From the NCBI GenBank assembly GCA_002005505.1, contig KV908346.1:475810-500809 (forward strand): a stretch of 25,000 nt of DNA. The letters run 5' to 3'. Positions 13,465-24,907 of the stretch are shown here, one piece after another. The notes below the pieces were generated by a model, which was given only the letters and a program-made list of their open reading frames with translations, did no database searches and was not told the DNA's origin. The position numbers were made by a program, and so were the translations under genes. The DNA is from Botryococcus braunii. Taxonomy: Eukaryota; Chlorophyta; Trebouxiophyceae. The stretch's first letter is position 1; each line of letters opens with the position of its first letter.

Positions 13465-16400
13465 ATGATGTTGGACTACATGCATGAGGATCTTCGTCTC
13501 AGACCATATTTTCTTCAATCAAGACTCGTTGCAACTCTCCTGGTACGATCTCTGGAGATGATTTATCATCACCGAAAATAGCACTATCAGGGCCGTACAG
13601 CACAGTCATCAGGCACCATTATTTTCCCGATCATGAAAACGATGTTTTTAACTATAATTTTATTCGATTTCTTCATATCTAGGAAAGTCATATCGGCCAG
13701 ATAACATGTGCTCGTACGGTGTGTTATAAAGGTCCGGCAGTCTCGCAGGTTGCCTGTGCATTGGTTTCAACTTCAGCTGCACCACCGAATGGACGCATAC
13801 TCTTCAGACATGGTTTTTCAGGAACAGAGCATGCCCCAGAGCTCCACAGACGACTCAGAAGAGGCTTGGCGGAACAGCATTTGCGAAGCGGTCGAAGTCT
13901 TTTGCAGAGCGCAAACATCTCTGATCTTCAGTTCGTGTCTCTTGGCAAACACGTTGGGGTGGATATGGTGGAGATCCCAGAAGGGGTATCGTATCAATGG
14001 ATTCTGGAGCAACTTAAGAACCATCCAGGTAGGAGAGGGAGGGGAACCCATCTTGGGTAACTGCTACCTGTTCCATGAATGCAAAGATCTTCTCGATACT
14101 TTCTTTTTCACGAGCACTATTGTCATCCAGTGTTATTGTCCGTGCACATTTATTTATCGGGTTAAGTCAAACCTTTAGTAACGACAGTTCTGGGAGCCTG
14201 AGTCATATTGATGTCTGGATTTTGCAGAGATAGAATTTGCAGAAGAGGACAAGATTGTGAGTGCCTACGCAACCCCAAATGACCCAGGCGTTTCACAGCA
14301 GTGGGCACTCTATCAGCTTGGTCTCTTCACTGACAGTCCGTTAGACAATGGCCTTGTGGAACAAGGGGCCTGGAATCGAACCTACGGAGGAGATGTTATT
14401 GTCTGTGTCATTGATTCTGGCGTGGACTACAATCATCCTGGTATGTCCCGTTACAATGGCACTTACTGCTGCAGTATTTGAATGGCAGTCTTAACAGTCT
14501 TGGGGCTGTTGACCGGCAGATCTCGCAGCCAACATTTGGACGAATCCGGATGAAATTCCTGACAATGGAATCGACGACGATGATAACGGATACATTGATG
14601 ACTACCGTGGAATTAATGTCATGACCATTACAGGGGATGTCATGGATGACAATTTTCATGGAACCCATCTTTCAGGTATTCGCAGAATCTGTTAATGGGC
14701 AAACTACAGACCTACCCTCCCGATTTACATCTCTGCAGCAGATACTGCGTTGTTGAGCTTACCTACTGTAGGAAATGTATTTGCAAATTTGATCGATTGC
14801 ATGACTGCTAACGTAAGCTTTCCTGCAGGGATGGTCGGGGCTGTATGCAATAACAACCTTGGCATTTGCGGTATTAGCCCAGTGGTCAAGGTGATGGGTT
14901 GCAAGTTTCTGGACAACAAGGGGAATGGTTATACGTCGGATGCTGTCAAATGCCTGGACTATTCATTGCAGATGGGAGTGGATATCACTCTCAACTCCTA
15001 TGGAGGGCTCAACGCAGACAGCGATGCATTGAAGGTACGTCCCCACACTATAAGCCCCAGCCAATTGAAACACGTTAAGCACAGCAGACTAGTCCACATA
15101 AGTGCACATATCAGCCCCAAGATAAAAAATGAAAGGAAATGAGATTAAAATTGAAAGTGATTGAGTATTTGGCTAGTGAAAGTGATTGAGTATTTGAGTA
15201 TTGAGTATTTGAGTTAATGAGCGTTTGCTGGGCGCAGACGGCAATCACAGCTGCCAACAGGGCTGGGCAGCTGTTTGTTACAGCAGCAGGCAACGATTAT
15301 GGTACAGATATTGATGACACTCCGACATTTCCTGCCGCATACCAGATGCCAAACATCCTCAGCGTGATCTCTACCAACGAGACAGGCCAGCTGGCGGCTT
15401 TCAGCAACTATGGAGCACAGCTTGCAGACATAGCGGCGCCTGGCAGTCACATTCTGAGCACAGTGTTGAAGGGACAGTATGGGGAACATGATGGCACCAG
15501 CCAGTCAGCTGGATATGTTGCAGGGGCTGCTGCTCTTCTTTTGGCAGCATATCGCCAGGCAGGCTTCACGAATGCCACAGGCGCTGAGGTATGGATCAAT
15601 CTCAACGCTTTGTGGATGGCTGGGTCTGCGGACATTCTATATCATGCAATGTCAGACTGCTTCCAGAGTTTGGGGGGGGGGGGGGGGCTGGCTTTGAAGG
15701 GGGGGAACGGGGGGGGGCCTGATGATTGGGCGAGGGGCTCGGGGCTGTCGGCACGCCAATCCATCTTTACTACATTGTTTTTTTGTTCTCTTGTATTGCA
15801 GTCCGAGCGCTTGGTTGCAGGTCTTGGGGCTGACGTTGAGAAGTCGGAGCTTTTTTAGTTTCCTTACTGGTTCTTTGTCTTTCTTTAACGGGAAGCATTG
15901 GCTTTCTTTAACGGGTGAGGAGCCTGCTGGATGCACAAAGGGGGGTAAGCATTGTGCTTAAGCATCATTGCTTTGTCTGAAAAGACCGCAAGGTTGTTTT
16001 TGCCCTCTCAACCAAGGTAAGAAAGGGAGTGGTGGAGATGCGAAGTGTTTGAAGGGGGGGGGTGCAATCTGCTGAGGCTGGAAAAGGCATCAATCGTGTT
16101 TCCCTCACATAAGTAAGGGCACTCTGCACAGATGAAGGATCTGCTGATGAAGGCAGCACGAAAGCTCCCTGACCTGGAAGACAAGTGCAAAGCTGGTGGG
16201 ATGCTTGATGTTGGTGCAGCAATGAGCCTTGTTCCCTTATCAGCTCCTTCGCCTCCAGATAATGGCTCCTGGATTCTTGCTGCGATATCACCACCTGCAC
16301 CTGGCTCACATCCAAAGCCTCCCCCCACCCCAAGCTCAAGTGGTCTTTTCGGCACCTTCTGGGGGATCCCTGACCTCCTGGGCAAAACCCCTTCCAGCCT

Positions 16401-17988
16401 CTGGGGTGTTCCAGAAGCCAGTTCCAAAACCCCTTCCACCTCAGAGGGGGTTCCAGAAACTAAGTCGAAAACCCCTTCCACCTCAAAGGGGGTTCCAGAT
16501 AGCAAGTCCAAGACCCCTTCGAGCCCAGGGGGACCCCCAGTACCCAAGTCCAAAACCCCGTCCAGCTCACGGCAATCCGTGACTCTGGACCCTGAGTCGC
16601 TGCTGCCTCCGGGATTGCGGCCATCGAATCTGCTGTCATCAAAAAGTGCAAGATCTGCTGCTCCCTTGAAGGCACCGGCTGCTAAAGCTCCTACAGTGGA
16701 CTCGCGCATGAAGTCTATTGCTCAAGCATTCAGGTATGCCCGTGATGCTGAAAAATACACACACGAGGGTGTTCCGATAGACACGTGAACCATACCTTCA
16801 ATACACACACGTTAGCGGCTTGAGCACACGTGTCAGCTGCTTGATTTGATCCAGAGCAGGATGCTGCCTGGCACCATGATCACGTGGCGCAAGGCACTCT
16901 TGCCTAACAAAGTAGCTGTGATCTTTCAGATATTTGATGTCTTAGCTTGGTCAGCTAAGAAGTTGCTTTCAAGGTTGCGTCCTCATGCTGTTGCGTTTGG
17001 GCTTCAGGGGAAGCTTTGGTTTGAACCACAGCTCGCTGACCTTCATCCCACACAACAGCGGGGATTTCAGCACATGTCTTGAAAAGGGAATTTCAGATCT
17101 GCCATCCTCCCGGTCGGCGGGCATCGACATAACCTCAGACGTAGTGGCAGGCAACTCCACAGGCTATGTTGTGCCCCTTGAAGGTAGAACCAAGCCCAGC
17201 CAAGTTTGATTTTGGTCAGCATCATGAGAGCGCTTCTTGACTCGACTAAAGACACGAAAATGCTCTGGGGCAGTGGTCCTCTCATACTTGGGGATTGGTC
17301 GTCAATTTCTTCTTGTTGTGTCTTTGGCACCCCTTGACCCGGGAGTCCTGCCGTGCACTTATGATCTGTTATTAATGAGCTCTGTAAAGATTGGCTCTGC
17401 ACGAGACAAGCTTTGTCTTGGTGGCACTTTATATTGAGGAGGCCTGTTCAGTCTTACACTCAAACAGTGGGCCTGCCACGGCCCGGGCGTGTTTCCTGAG
17501 TTATGACTGCAGGAGGGAGGTGTGTCCAGGGTGGCACAGAGCTGACTCAAGACTAATCAAGGATACTTGGGACGACCTGTGCGCGAACAAGCACATTTTT
17601 GCAGGGGTGCTTGATGGATTTGCAGTTGCTGACATTGTGAAGATTGACTGTGGTGTTCAACTCAAGCCTGGCTATTTGTAGGGAGAGGTTTTCTAGGTCC
17701 AGGTTTGGTTTCTAGGATTCATTTTTCATCACCTGACAATTAACTGCATTGTGTTCGGCTCCAGGACCTATAACAGTTGGAACCTTGAAGGTTTGGTCCA
17801 TTGCTGTGACCCCTCACGGAGATCTCCTGCTTTTCAACAGCAGTCAACCCATTCCATCGGCACCGTCGCAAGAGATTGCAAGCGCAGGGAACTGGGGGAC
17901 CTTCTTTGGATCCAGGAGAATAGCCCCATTGGGATCCGAAAAACCGCTGACTCCGAATGGCACGGTAGGGGCCTTCAACATCAACACT

Positions 17989-18086
<98 letters not shown>

Positions 18087-21000
18087 CTCTCTGCCCCCCC
18101 TCTCTCTCCCTCCCTCTCCCTCTCCACTCCACGCCTCTAGGAGTTGCCTTTGATTCAAACTGCTTTGTCTTACCATTGTTCATCATTGGCGACACCAGGA
18201 CCACTAAAGAAGGAATTGGATAGTTTCCAGTCATGCGGAGAGGCAGATGTACATGGTGCTGACCTTTCTGAATTGTCCGTGCAGATTATGCTGCAGAGAC
18301 GGCCAGATCGGATAGTTGTAACGTACATCAATGTCGCATCTGAGGATGATTGGGACCCATCGACCTTCCAGGTGGAAGTTTTCACTGGTGGTCGCACCCT
18401 GAAAGCGGGCTCTGTGCGCATGAGCTGGCTGAGTGTTGGTTCAGCATCTGGGGTTGTGGGTATCTCAGGGGACCGTACTGAAAACATGGAACTATTCCAA
18501 TTCCAGGACTCGGTGCGTTGTCCTCCCACATACCCAGTGTGTTTGTGAGAGAGAGAGGGGGGGGGTCAATGGGGGGGGAGGGTTGGGTGGGTGCGGACAG
18601 GCGTGCATTTTTGTATCCAAGAGTAGGTGCATGTGTTTGCGCAGTTTTGTTTGGTGTTTTGTCCGAATCAATGCCTGTGAGTTTTTAGTCCGGTAGGTGC
18701 TACATGATTCCTCATAGCAATAGCCAGTAAAAAGCATGGTTGTGTCGTTGTGGAGGCATGTACCCATGAATATGTATTGTCGAAGTTCACCTTAATTTTT
18801 GATTCTGGGAAATAGGATTCTGGGAATGCGCATTGGAGGAAGTGAATTGCAAATGCTGTGGATGTTGAGTGATATGCAAAGGTCAAGAGGAGGGGATCTT
18901 ATGCAATTTGCAGAGGCCAAAGAACGGAATAGTACATGAATGGGTGGGGAGATATGGGAGGTGCATGGGGGAGGAAGATAATGTAAGTGGAGGTTGGGAA
19001 AGGAAGGGAAGGGTGTAAGGATTAAACATTCTCGCATTTGCACAGGGACTTTGCCCTCGTCCTGCGTTCCTGGAAGTTGATTTTCTGCCGCCCGTCCAGA
19101 CCCATCCAGGTCAACGCGATCCAAATTTCCATTCCCTGAGACTGAAAAACCTGGGAAGCCTTGTGCTGAATGTGGGTCTGGATGTTTTGCCGCGAGGAAG
19201 CTCCATTATTTCGGGAGCAGATTGCCCAAGTGTGCTCCAGCCCTCCTCAGTCACCCAGGAGGTGAGTTTATTCCCGACCGGTGATCTGTTGTGGTGGTCA
19301 CAGGCTCATGAAAGAATCTGCTTGCCAGAACGGAGAAAAGCACTCTTAACAGGGAAAACCCCCATTGATTGGCTGTGTCTTGTTGGAGTACAATGCCCAT
19401 GTGTTGCTCCCCGTTTCCTGCGCGCACTTTGCACAGAAAGGCCCATCGTCTTGCCTCGAGTCGGAATTTCCGTTGCCGTGTCAGGGGGCCAGAGGGACCT
19501 GGAAACAAAGTGAAACCTCATGACCGGAATTGCAAAAGCTCCTGTTGGGCAGGATGCTAACTCTGGAGCCGCTAGATTTTGCAATCTTTGGGCATGAGCT
19601 CCCTTTGTGAGAGGCTCTTGTCTATTATCAGTTGTGGATGTCAACATTTTGTTGGTTGCATTATCCGCCATGGACGTTTACTTTTGAGTTGTAGCATTGT
19701 GGGACATGGAAGGACAGGAAGAAGAAGAGTACTTGTATCCCACATTAACTGAGATTTGGAGTCAAGAGCAGAATGTGCACTAACGAAGCAAACAACAGCT
19801 GCAAGGAAATGGGATGCTAAATGTTGAGTTGTTCGTTTTGCAATCTTGGACCAAGAGCGAAGCTCAGTCCGACTCCCTTGTGTGGGCCTCTCGTGCTTTG
19901 GAGGCTATGGATGTAAATTTGCGAGTTGTTGAATTGTCGGCCATGGGAAGCTGACTTTGGCGTTTTCGGCTTTGCAGTCTTGGACCATGAGCAAAGCACA
20001 GCCCAATTCCCTTGTGAGGGCCTCTCGTGCGGCCTTGGAAGCTCCCTGTACCACAGCAAAGGACGAACCCACCTACGAAAACATCACGCGTTCAGCAGTC
20101 GCTCATTACACAAGGAAGCTGAGCCTCCCCATGCAAATAATTGCAGCGTATTCCCGCGTGAGCAGCTGCAACTGGCAGTGGCTTGCACTGTCATCAATCG
20201 AGAGCTTCCCCACACAGTTTGGTAAGCATTGATCCAGCAGATTCTGTGTCTTGGAGCCTTGGGAGGGTGCCTGGGCATGAGCTTCGAAGCATACAGCAAG
20301 CATTGGCGGATGGGCACAGATTGCAAGTAGTGAATGAATCATCCTGTCACCAGCCTCTAGTGGCTGGTGGATGTAAGCTTCTCCTCCTCTCTTCTCCATC
20401 TTCTTTTTTTTCTGCTGCTGCTTCTTCTTCTTCTTCTGCTTCTTCTTGTTGTGCTTCTTCTTCTTCTTGTTCTGCTTCTGTTTCTGCTTCTGCTTCTGCT
20501 TCTTCTTGTTCTGCTTCTGCTTCTTCTTCTGCTTCTTCTTTCTTCTTCTCCTCCTTATGACAGAGCAGATGTGCGTGCCAGCCAACCTGCATTGAAGTTG
20601 CATCTGCACTCTTCTTGTATTTTCTTTCGTGACACAACCCTCTTCATTTGATTTGATTTCCAAAGAGACTCTGCTTCATGGATAAGGCCTCAGTTTCTGT
20701 CTCGTATAACCCTCTCCACGTTGTCTGGCTCCTTCGCCTTCGAGTCCTGCCCCTTCGACAGTGACCAGGTCAGCAAATAGCCCTTTCAGGGCATAGCCCT
20801 TCACGAGAAGCCAATCAGGTGCCCTGCAAAAAACAGAAAACCAACTCTGAAGGGTCCCAACCCTGAAAGGCCATCCAACCCTGGAAGGCCATCCGGAAAC
20901 AGCAGAGAATAGTCTTTGTTTTGGTTGTTCACTGCGTGTGTTGCCTTGGCTGCAGGTGATAACAGCACGCTGTGGTTCGTGATGTCCCCGCACCATAAGT

Positions 21001-22607
21001 TCTTGCTGGTTGGCAACCAAACCCTGAAGACAAGGGAAGCCTGCGCGGATTATGGCCCGAATGTTCTGAACATCACCGTGGACAGCCAAGCCGTCATCTT
21101 CCGCGATGACCAGTGCGGCCGCATTGTCGCTCGGCACTACCTCGGGGAAAGGCCCTTGTTTCTGCATACTGCCGTGTCTACGTTGCCAAAGTGCAAAAGA
21201 GGTGAGGTGGCCTGGAAGCAATCCCTGAGAAAGGGGGCTCCGTTCCCGCATTCAAAACATTGTTGCGATGCCTTGAAAATTCCTTTCCTGCTGTTAAAAA
21301 GACTGTTGCACGGCAGTGCCCCAAGGAAGGCCCATTGTGTTCTGTGGACCGTACCGCTCTGATAACAAATGCCGGAGCGCAAAGAAGGTGACGTGTATGC
21401 CGTTCACATCACACGTGTGCGCTTCTTGCAATGAAAACGTTATGCCACTGCATCCACTGTGTATTCAACTGTGTATTGAACAATGTTGTATTCAAGACGT
21501 CGTTGCGCGACACTGAGAAAGCACCTTAAGTTTTGGTACTTCAGCCTCAACTCTCCAAGAGTGCGAAAGATGTGAGGTGCCCTGGCATCGTTCCATATCA
21601 CAGGCGCTGGGCTTGCGCAATGAGCATCATTCAACTGCTGAACATATAGCACACAACCGTGCTGCAGCCCGTAATGGTTTCTGGAGGGCCCGGTGCCATG
21701 TAGCTCCCTTACAGGGGTAACCATTGCATTTGGAAGTAGTCGTAGATCAGGAAGTTCCTTTGGCGTGGCTGGTTTGAGGGGGGGGGGAGGTGGGGGGAGA
21801 GAAGGGGGTGAAGAATGGGAGGAAAACAGACAGAAAGGGGGGGGGCGAGGGAGAGAGGAGGGATGCTGTATACGAAATGTTTTGAGACTGAATGAACTTG
21901 GCAAGATGGAGGATGTTAAGGAGAGGCGGGCTAATGCAGGCGATATGAAATGGGAGCACCTGGAAGTCATGGAGAACCTGAAGATTCCCCCGATCAAAGT
22001 CAACAGCACAATCCCCACCACTCTCGCCAATCTGCTGAGCCCCGCGGCCAGTCCCTCAGCCCCAGCGCCCAAATTTTCAGCATCTCTGCACAGGGCCTCC
22101 CCTCCCCACCCTGAAGTCGAATCCGCGTCCATCGGGGCGGTGGCATCCAAGTCGGTGGTTCAAATTGTACCGCCTGACTCGCCTTCCCCTGGCCCCAGCG
22201 AACCGCAGAGTTCCTCCCTTGCCATGCGTCTGCTTGTGAGGCGTCGGCCGCCCAGCCCCCGAAGCTCAAGAAAACCTGCATTATCCACTGCCCAGCCCCC
22301 GGTGCTTCCTGCTTTGGCTCCAGATGGAGCTGCCGCAGATGAGGAAGACTCCCCATGGGTCCTTCCAGGAATCGAGGCAAAGCAAAGCGCGTCCCCCGCC
22401 TCGGACAAGCCCGACGTGCCGACGTCCGTAGCGTGGGTGCAGCTGACACAGCGAAGCATTGCGGTCCCGCCTGGCGGAGCAGTGACTGTGGGCGTGCTTG
22501 TTAACAGCACCGGCCTCCAGCAGGGGCTACACGAGGCCATCCTCGTGCTGCGAAGCAACGACCCGCAGCATCCTATCCTGCGAGCTCCCTTGCAGCTGCG
22601 GCTGTAG
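13465..22607 (+). CDS. Secreted subtilisin-like serine protease (S8), fifteen exons, ~1303 residues
   Basis: Exons: 13465-13542, 13749-14028, 14228-14440, 14520-14675, 14829-15034, 15238-15588, 16132-16733, 17008-17183, 17605-17652, 17765-17964, 18285-18512, 19046-19261, 19978-20221, 20956-21201, 21940-22607; 3912 nt, all phases agree. Hydrophobic core LVATLLVACALV with a cleavable STSA context gives a signal peptide (or anchor). Residues ~90-130 resemble an I9 prodomain (VDMVEIPEGVSY...EIEFAEED). The catalytic domain (~140-460) has Asp182 (VIDSGVDYNHPD), the Ca-binding-like NGIDDDDNGYIDD loop, His237 (HGTHLSG), Asn330 (AAGND) and Ser399 (DGTSQSAG). After Ser the usual GTSMAxPH reads GTSQSAGY, losing the conserved Pro. 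Next come a 42-bp-repeat Lys/Ser/Pro linker (~475-560) and a beta-rich region (~630-850; RIVVTYINV...GVVGISG). About 850-1080 has several NxS/T sites and no family I know. The tail ends in a C-terminal beta-sandwich-like module (VPPGGAVTVGVLVNSTGL...LRSNDPQHP). Start choice (13465, 13468 or 13480) is uncertain. Confidence 0.88.
15674..15718 (+). other. Poly-G tracts in protease intron 6
   Basis: Runs of G at 15673-15687, 15699-15704 and 15710-15717 within intron 6 (15589-16131). They are potential G-quadruplex on the coding strand and RNA, and a likely place for sequencing or assembly errors. Confidence 0.7.
16384..16566 (+). repeat. 42-bp in-frame minisatellite coding the protease linker
   Basis: Exact units start at 16384, 16426, 16468, 16510 and 16552 (partial). 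Each encodes a 14-residue unit of the type KTPSTSKGVPETKS. Period and frame are exact. The Ser/Thr/Pro density suggests an extended, possibly O-glycosylated spacer between the catalytic domain and the downstream modules. Confidence 0.93.
17993..18083 (+). repeat. (CT)n microsatellite in protease intron 10
   Basis: About 45 uninterrupted CT units beginning 28 nt after the exon 10 donor, followed by CT-rich sequence to 18128. On the transcript it is a long polypyrimidine tract close to the donor side. Confidence 0.97.
19575..20055 (+). repeat. ~130-bp tandem copies of the exon 13 acceptor and exon start
   Basis: The real junction TTTGCAG|TCTTGGACCATGAGC (AG at 19976-19977) is preceded by copies at 19840 (GCAATCTTGGACCAAGAGC) and 19581 (GCAATCTTTGGGCATGAGC), and a very degenerate one near 19695. 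Spacing is 134 bp and 259 bp (about 2 x 130). Linking sequences (GTTGTGGATGT..., GCCATGGGAAG) repeat too. Upstream copies have AA instead of the acceptor AG. The exon portion of the 19840 copy is still open for about 25 codons. Confidence 0.85.
20395..20562 (+). repeat. Imperfect (CTT/CTG)n tract in protease intron 13
   Basis: About 170 bp of CTTCTTCTG-type trinucleotides. The sequence is almost pure pyrimidine with interspersed G. It gives long Ser, Leu or Lys/Glu/Gln frames on either strand that are not genes. Confidence 0.95.
21183..21590 (+). repeat. Diverged copies of the exon 14 donor region within intron 14
   Basis: The junction CCAAAGTGCAAAAGAG|GTGAGGTGGCCTGG (GT at 21202-21203) has a clear copy at 21555-21586 (CCAAGAGTGCGAAAGATGTGAGG...CCTGG) and a weaker one at 21369-21395 (GCCGGAGCGCAAAGAAGGTGACG). 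The strand and order are the same. Confidence 0.7.
21776..21863 (+). other. Polypurine, G-rich tract near the 3' end of protease intron 14
   Basis: Long GGGGGG and GAGAGG runs over about 90 bp, ending ~75 nt before the exon 15 acceptor (AATGCAG|GC at 21939). Because the frame stays open through the tract it can look like coding sequence from 21693, but the phase-1 acceptor at 21939 joins exon 14 cleanly. Confidence 0.7.
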
Positions 22608-24595
22608 GCCAGATGCAAATATTCGAAGTGATCACGAAGCTAATCGCAACAGGAGCCCGCTCGGCGTGTTGATCCTCGGAATCCCGCATGGCGAGATGTG
22701 ATGTGGTAGATCCACACTGAGGCGTCTGTTTGTTTTTTGGTCCTGCATTGGCGGTCTGATTGAGATGAGTCGTTTCTGCGCCTGCGCAATCTCCCATTTA
22801 CGCCCTACCGCCGGAGAAAGTAGTAGTGCAGGTTCTGTCCTTCGTAAGAGAACGCATCGCTTGGGGTATCCGAGTGTACCGTATTCCATGATTGAGGGGT
22901 TATGTGTGGGTGCGGGTGCGTGTGTATGTCCGTGTATCCTTGTGTCTGCGTGTTCCTCCATAGTCAAAATGCAGCCTGATCTGTTTTCAAGATGCTTTGA
23001 TGTGCCTGTTAAGTTGTGCTACTGGTTGCCGCGTGCTGCATGCTTCTGTTCGATCGAAGGGCTACATAAGTTCATAAATTGACTGGCCAGGCATGGGATG
23101 GGAGCTGGCCATCCAAGATTTCTCCCAGGATGATTCAGTTTGCTTGCAGGTGGCAGTCTGGTATTGTTTTGGCCCAGTATTGGGCTTTGACATTTCTGGA
23201 AGATATCTTGACACACTTCCCAAGTGAGAAGGGGCACTAGTTGAATGCAGGGGTTTAAAGATTTCAAAATTGATCCTCATCCTTGCCGGCAAACAGTCGT
23301 GATCCCTGCCGGTGAACAGTATATGTCTAGCTAAGCAGTCCACCATATGATGCTCGGTGGACAAAAGATCTATATGAGTTGGCCTTCTTAAGAAAGTTCT
23401 GCTTCTTCAGTCTTTATTATGAAGAGCCCATATCACGTGGACTTCGTGTACCAGGGCATTGGACTAGCAAGGATGCTGGCTCTGGATCTCGCTGGTTTGG
23501 ACGCTATGACTGGCAAAGCATGCTGAGCTAGTCATAGCGTACCACGTAGTACTCGTCGTAAAACTGATCTGTATCACTTGAGGCTTTCACTGCATATCAC
23601 ATTACACATTGCAGATCTCAAAGCAGATCGTATAGCTTCGACTTTTGCATGCAGAACAACTGCCAGGTAAAGTTCTCAGCCTTCATAATGTGGTGGAACA
23701 GAACTGCAGGAGCGCTGGGAATCAGCAAAACAGTTGAGAACGTTTTTATCGCGTTCATGGGCGTTGTGAGAGTTTTCAGGTCTACGGTTGGATGTCCACA
23801 GCATAGTGGAGTCCTCTTTCAGGCCTCTAACAGGGGTTGAGATTGCCTAATATTGGGTTGGCCTATTTATGGAGTATGTCAGGCATGTGTACGTCATGGA
23901 CCTCTTCCCCCTCTTCCCCAAGGCTTTTGGGAGAAGAGAAAGCAGCATGCATGGGGAAACATATGTGCGACCTGGCTTGGCCTTGCGGTCGCATGGCATG
24001 ACACTGAGAAGGCACGTTTTGGTATTTTCGGAACGTGCTGGCATTGATCTAATCTGTTTAGTTACAAATGACGAACCGACTGTCAGGGTATGCCAGTCCA
24101 CTGCTCAGATCTAGATAAAGCAGATGCCAGCTGTAGGTGGGCAGACCTCCAGATCGGCCTTAAATGTATTTATTAGGAGGTAGTTTCAACGTAAGAGTGC
24201 TAGTGCGAGGGAGTAGGACTTGTATACATACAATTTCTACATATACACTAGAGGGGACGATTATAAGAGTAGAAAGTTGCTGTAAACTACTGTGATAAGC
24301 ATGTGCATTAAACATATATTTCACTGCATTTTGTTTGCTCATCTTTGTTACGAATATCAGTGGCATACATCCTGCCGAGTTGCAACCCTCCATGCACCTA
24401 CTGTACCACGCAGCTTCGCTGCCTACCAACGTGTACACCATCTTAGTAAGATTGGGCTTCCCGTGTCAAAGATTACCCAATGGATGGTGTCTTGCGATGA
24501 CAAGCACACATACCGCACTACACTGAGAGGGTCACAGGTCGGTCCATTTGTAGCACTTACAAAAGACAGAAGCACAGGACTCCACATTCATGCAC
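22608..24595. other. 3' flank of the protease gene, no recognised gene
   Basis: Short open frames at 23649-23840 and 23869-24114 (plus) and 23847-24101 (minus) have no identifiable motif. 22900-22965 is a degenerate TGTGCGTG stretch. No tRNA, rRNA or mobile element is evident. Confidence 0.4.
23501..23540. repeat. 11-bp inverted repeat with 18-nt loop
   Basis: Perfect arms ACGCTATGACT (23501-23511) and its complement (23530-23540). The inner loop also carries AGCATGCT. Isolated in the flank; may be a small structured RNA or chance. Confidence 0.5.
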
Positions 24596-24778
24596 CTGAA
24601 CTTGAACCCAATCTCTACGGCCTCGGTTGCCTTTAACGAGGACTCTGAAGCCCTTCAATGCATTTGTGAATGCAACGTTGCCGCTGGCATTCATGACAGA
24701 TGTTGAAAACTCATGTTCGACTCTGACCCCGTCTTTGCAAAATCTGTCTGCAACACTCCTCAACGAAGTCCGAACCAT
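24596..24778 (-). CDS. Possible 5' exon of an unknown minus-strand gene
   Basis: From ATG at 24778 the frame MVRTSLRSVADRFCKDGVRV continues with balanced, amphipathic composition (…SGNVAFTNALKGFRVLVK…) to a consensus-like donor TTCAG|GTGCAT at 24596/24595. Without splicing it ends at 24557. I recognise no family. The next exon would lie at lower coordinates and I cannot place it. Confidence 0.25.
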
Positions 24779-24907
24779 GCTCTAGTGTGTTTCACAGTTA
24801 CCAACATCAAACCCACAAAACAAAGCCCTGGCGTTTTACTTTTGCGCGCCCAGGTGTCTTCTGGAGTTTCAACTGTCATTAATCGTCATCTGTCTGCCGT
24901 GACGAGA

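Noticed and set aside
14750..14828. Open frame running into protease exon 5
   Set aside because: Intron 4 read-through. The phase-1 join of 14675 to 14829 gives HLSGMVGAV as in the family, with a good TTTCCTGCAG acceptor.
15717..15858. Apparent exon after CAG at 15801 (SERLVAGLGADVEKSELF)
   Set aside because: It ends in a stop, while the phase-0 junction 15588 to 16132 gives the expected subtilase C-terminal helix (MKDLLMKAARKLPD).
20106..20663. Lys/Gln- or Glu/Ala-rich and Leu- or Ser-rich frames
   Set aside because: Come from the CTT/CTG tract in protease intron 13. The real plus-strand exon ends at 20221.
24419..24590. Aspartic protease gene from a DTGSP motif
   Set aside because: Short frame with a stop 10 codons after the motif, no second DTG/flap motif nearby; kept only as a weak observation.
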